Part shown: one piece after another, positions 5,671 to 6,285 of the stretch | Layout of the letters: each line of letters begins with the position of its first letter | How positions within the stretch are numbered: position 1 is the stretch's first letter | NCBI GenBank assembly: GCA_017745015.1 | Contig: JAGIAF010000077.1 | Coordinates: forward strand, 1 to 6,285 | Direction of reading: 5' to 3' | Source: Bdellovibrio sp. | Lineage (GTDB): Bacteria; Bdellovibrionota; Bdellovibrionia; Bdellovibrionales; Bdellovibrionaceae | DNA: 6,285 nt | Notes under the pieces: generated by a model | What the model was told of the DNA's origin: nothing | Seen by the model: the letters and a program-made list of their open reading frames with translations, nothing else | Database searches by the model: none | Position numbers and translations under genes: made by a program

Positions 5671-6285
5671 TTATTTGGGAATCGCGACAACTGTTAGATA
5701 GAAGTTGCCTTTGCCAGTAGAAAAAGGAATTAACATTCCCGCAGAACCTTGGGGGCAGGTTACTGTTTGCCCCGCGCCTAAAAGCACTTTGGGCACTGTC
5801 AGTTGTACGCCAAAATTACTGATTTCTGCTTTGGCGTTACCGAAAATAATGTTGTTTATCTCGCCGACTGCATCTTGGTTGTCTGGTGTCAGCTCCGTTT
5901 GCTCTTCCATCAACATGGATGAACACACTTCAAGATAGCTATTCTTATCAAATGAAACGCAAAGGAATCCTTGGAAGGCGGCACTTTTAATATCTACAAC
6001 AGAAGAGACTTCGCCCAACATGGGATCGTGGGGAGACTTAGGTCCAGCTTTACCCATGGTGACGCTTGTGACGCCAAATTGGCCAAGAACGTGGGTTGTT
6101 GCTTTGATCACAGCATTAATCACTCGTACGTCGACGGCGTATTTTACTGCGGCAACACCAGTGGACGGATCTTTTGCTCCAGCACCGTGATGTTCAGCAT
6201 TCAGAACTTTGATCATCGCTAAGATGAGCTCGTCAGGTGTCACGGGCTTTTTAAAGAATGTGCATCCACGCAGAGTCTCTGGCAG
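5671..6285 (-). CDS. Response-regulator receiver domain fused to a CheX-type domain (5' end outside window)
   Basis: The reading frame is open to the right edge, giving 204 visible codons. The first residues, LPETLRGCTFFKKPVTPDEL followed by ILAMIKVL, are the typical end of a response-regulator receiver domain: the conserved Lys-Pro (KKP) and the last amphipathic helix. A GTG at 6243 is therefore an internal codon, not the start. After a linker of about 20 residues comes a CheX/CheC-type domain. Counting from the first visible residue, D138-x3-E142-x2-N145 (DAVGEINNIIFGNA) matches the D/SxxxExxN signature of CheC/CheX phosphatases, with a proline 20 residues later (P165). In that family these residues dephosphorylate CheY-P. 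A REC-CheX protein could thus regulate, or be regulated by, phosphorylation in chemotaxis or another signalling circuit. The phosphoacceptor aspartate is outside the window. Confidence 0.88.
   Translation of the reverse strand: MPETLRGCTFFKKPVTPDELILAMIKVLNAEHHGAGAKDPSTGVAAVKYAVDVRVINAVIKATTHVLGQFGVTSVTMGKAGPKSPHDPMLGEVSSVVDIKSAAFQGFLCVSFDKNSYLEVCSSMLMEEQTELTPDNQDAVGEINNIIFGNAKAEISNFGVQLTVPKVLLGAGQTVTCPQGSAGMLIPFSTGKGNFYLTVVAIPK

Noticed and set aside
6241..6243. GTG as the start of the CheX-domain gene
   Set aside because: The frame continues upstream to the window edge and encodes a receiver-domain ending with the conserved Lys-Pro.

Overview
The window shows about 6.3 kb of compact bacterial chromosome of moderate GC content, with no tRNA, rRNA, CRISPR array or transposase gene. 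The gene content is a phosphonate-type ABC importer, a receiver-CheX protein, several small exported proteins and closely packed operons. This would fit a free-living or predatory deltaproteobacterium-like organism, and Bdellovibrio and its relatives come to mind. That assignment is an inference from gene style, not a proven identity.

Layout. (1) 1-1015, minus strand: a HAD-superfamily hydrolase gene followed with no gap by the start of an RsmI-like tetrapyrrole-methylase-fold methyltransferase gene, which runs off the left edge. (2) 1016-1167: a divergent intergenic region that is mostly one 103-bp palindromic element. It has perfect 23-bp terminal inverted repeats and an inner hairpin. Its arms appear to supply outward-facing -35 hexamers for promoters on both sides. 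(3) 1168-4237, plus strand: a tight four-gene operon encoding a PhnD-type binding lipoprotein, a PhnC-type ATPase, a PhnE-type permease with an extended N-terminus, and a hotdog-fold acyl-CoA thioesterase. (4) 4240-5609, minus strand: two genes for exported proteins, a secreted alpha/beta hydrolase and, downstream, a small secreted protein whose C-terminal domain resembles one known to me from the ends of polymorphic (RHS-type) toxins. (5) 5671-6285, minus strand: the 3' part of a gene for a response-regulator receiver domain fused to a CheX-type domain; its start lies beyond the right edge.

How they work together. PhnD, PhnC and PhnE form a complete ABC importer: lipid-anchored binding protein, ATPase and membrane channel. 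No C-P lyase, phosphonatase or phosphite dehydrogenase gene lies in the window, so the substrate remains open. Genes on opposite strands meet at 4238-4239 with only two bases between their stop codons. The most unusual items are the palindromic element between the divergent promoters and the toxin-domain-like secreted protein.
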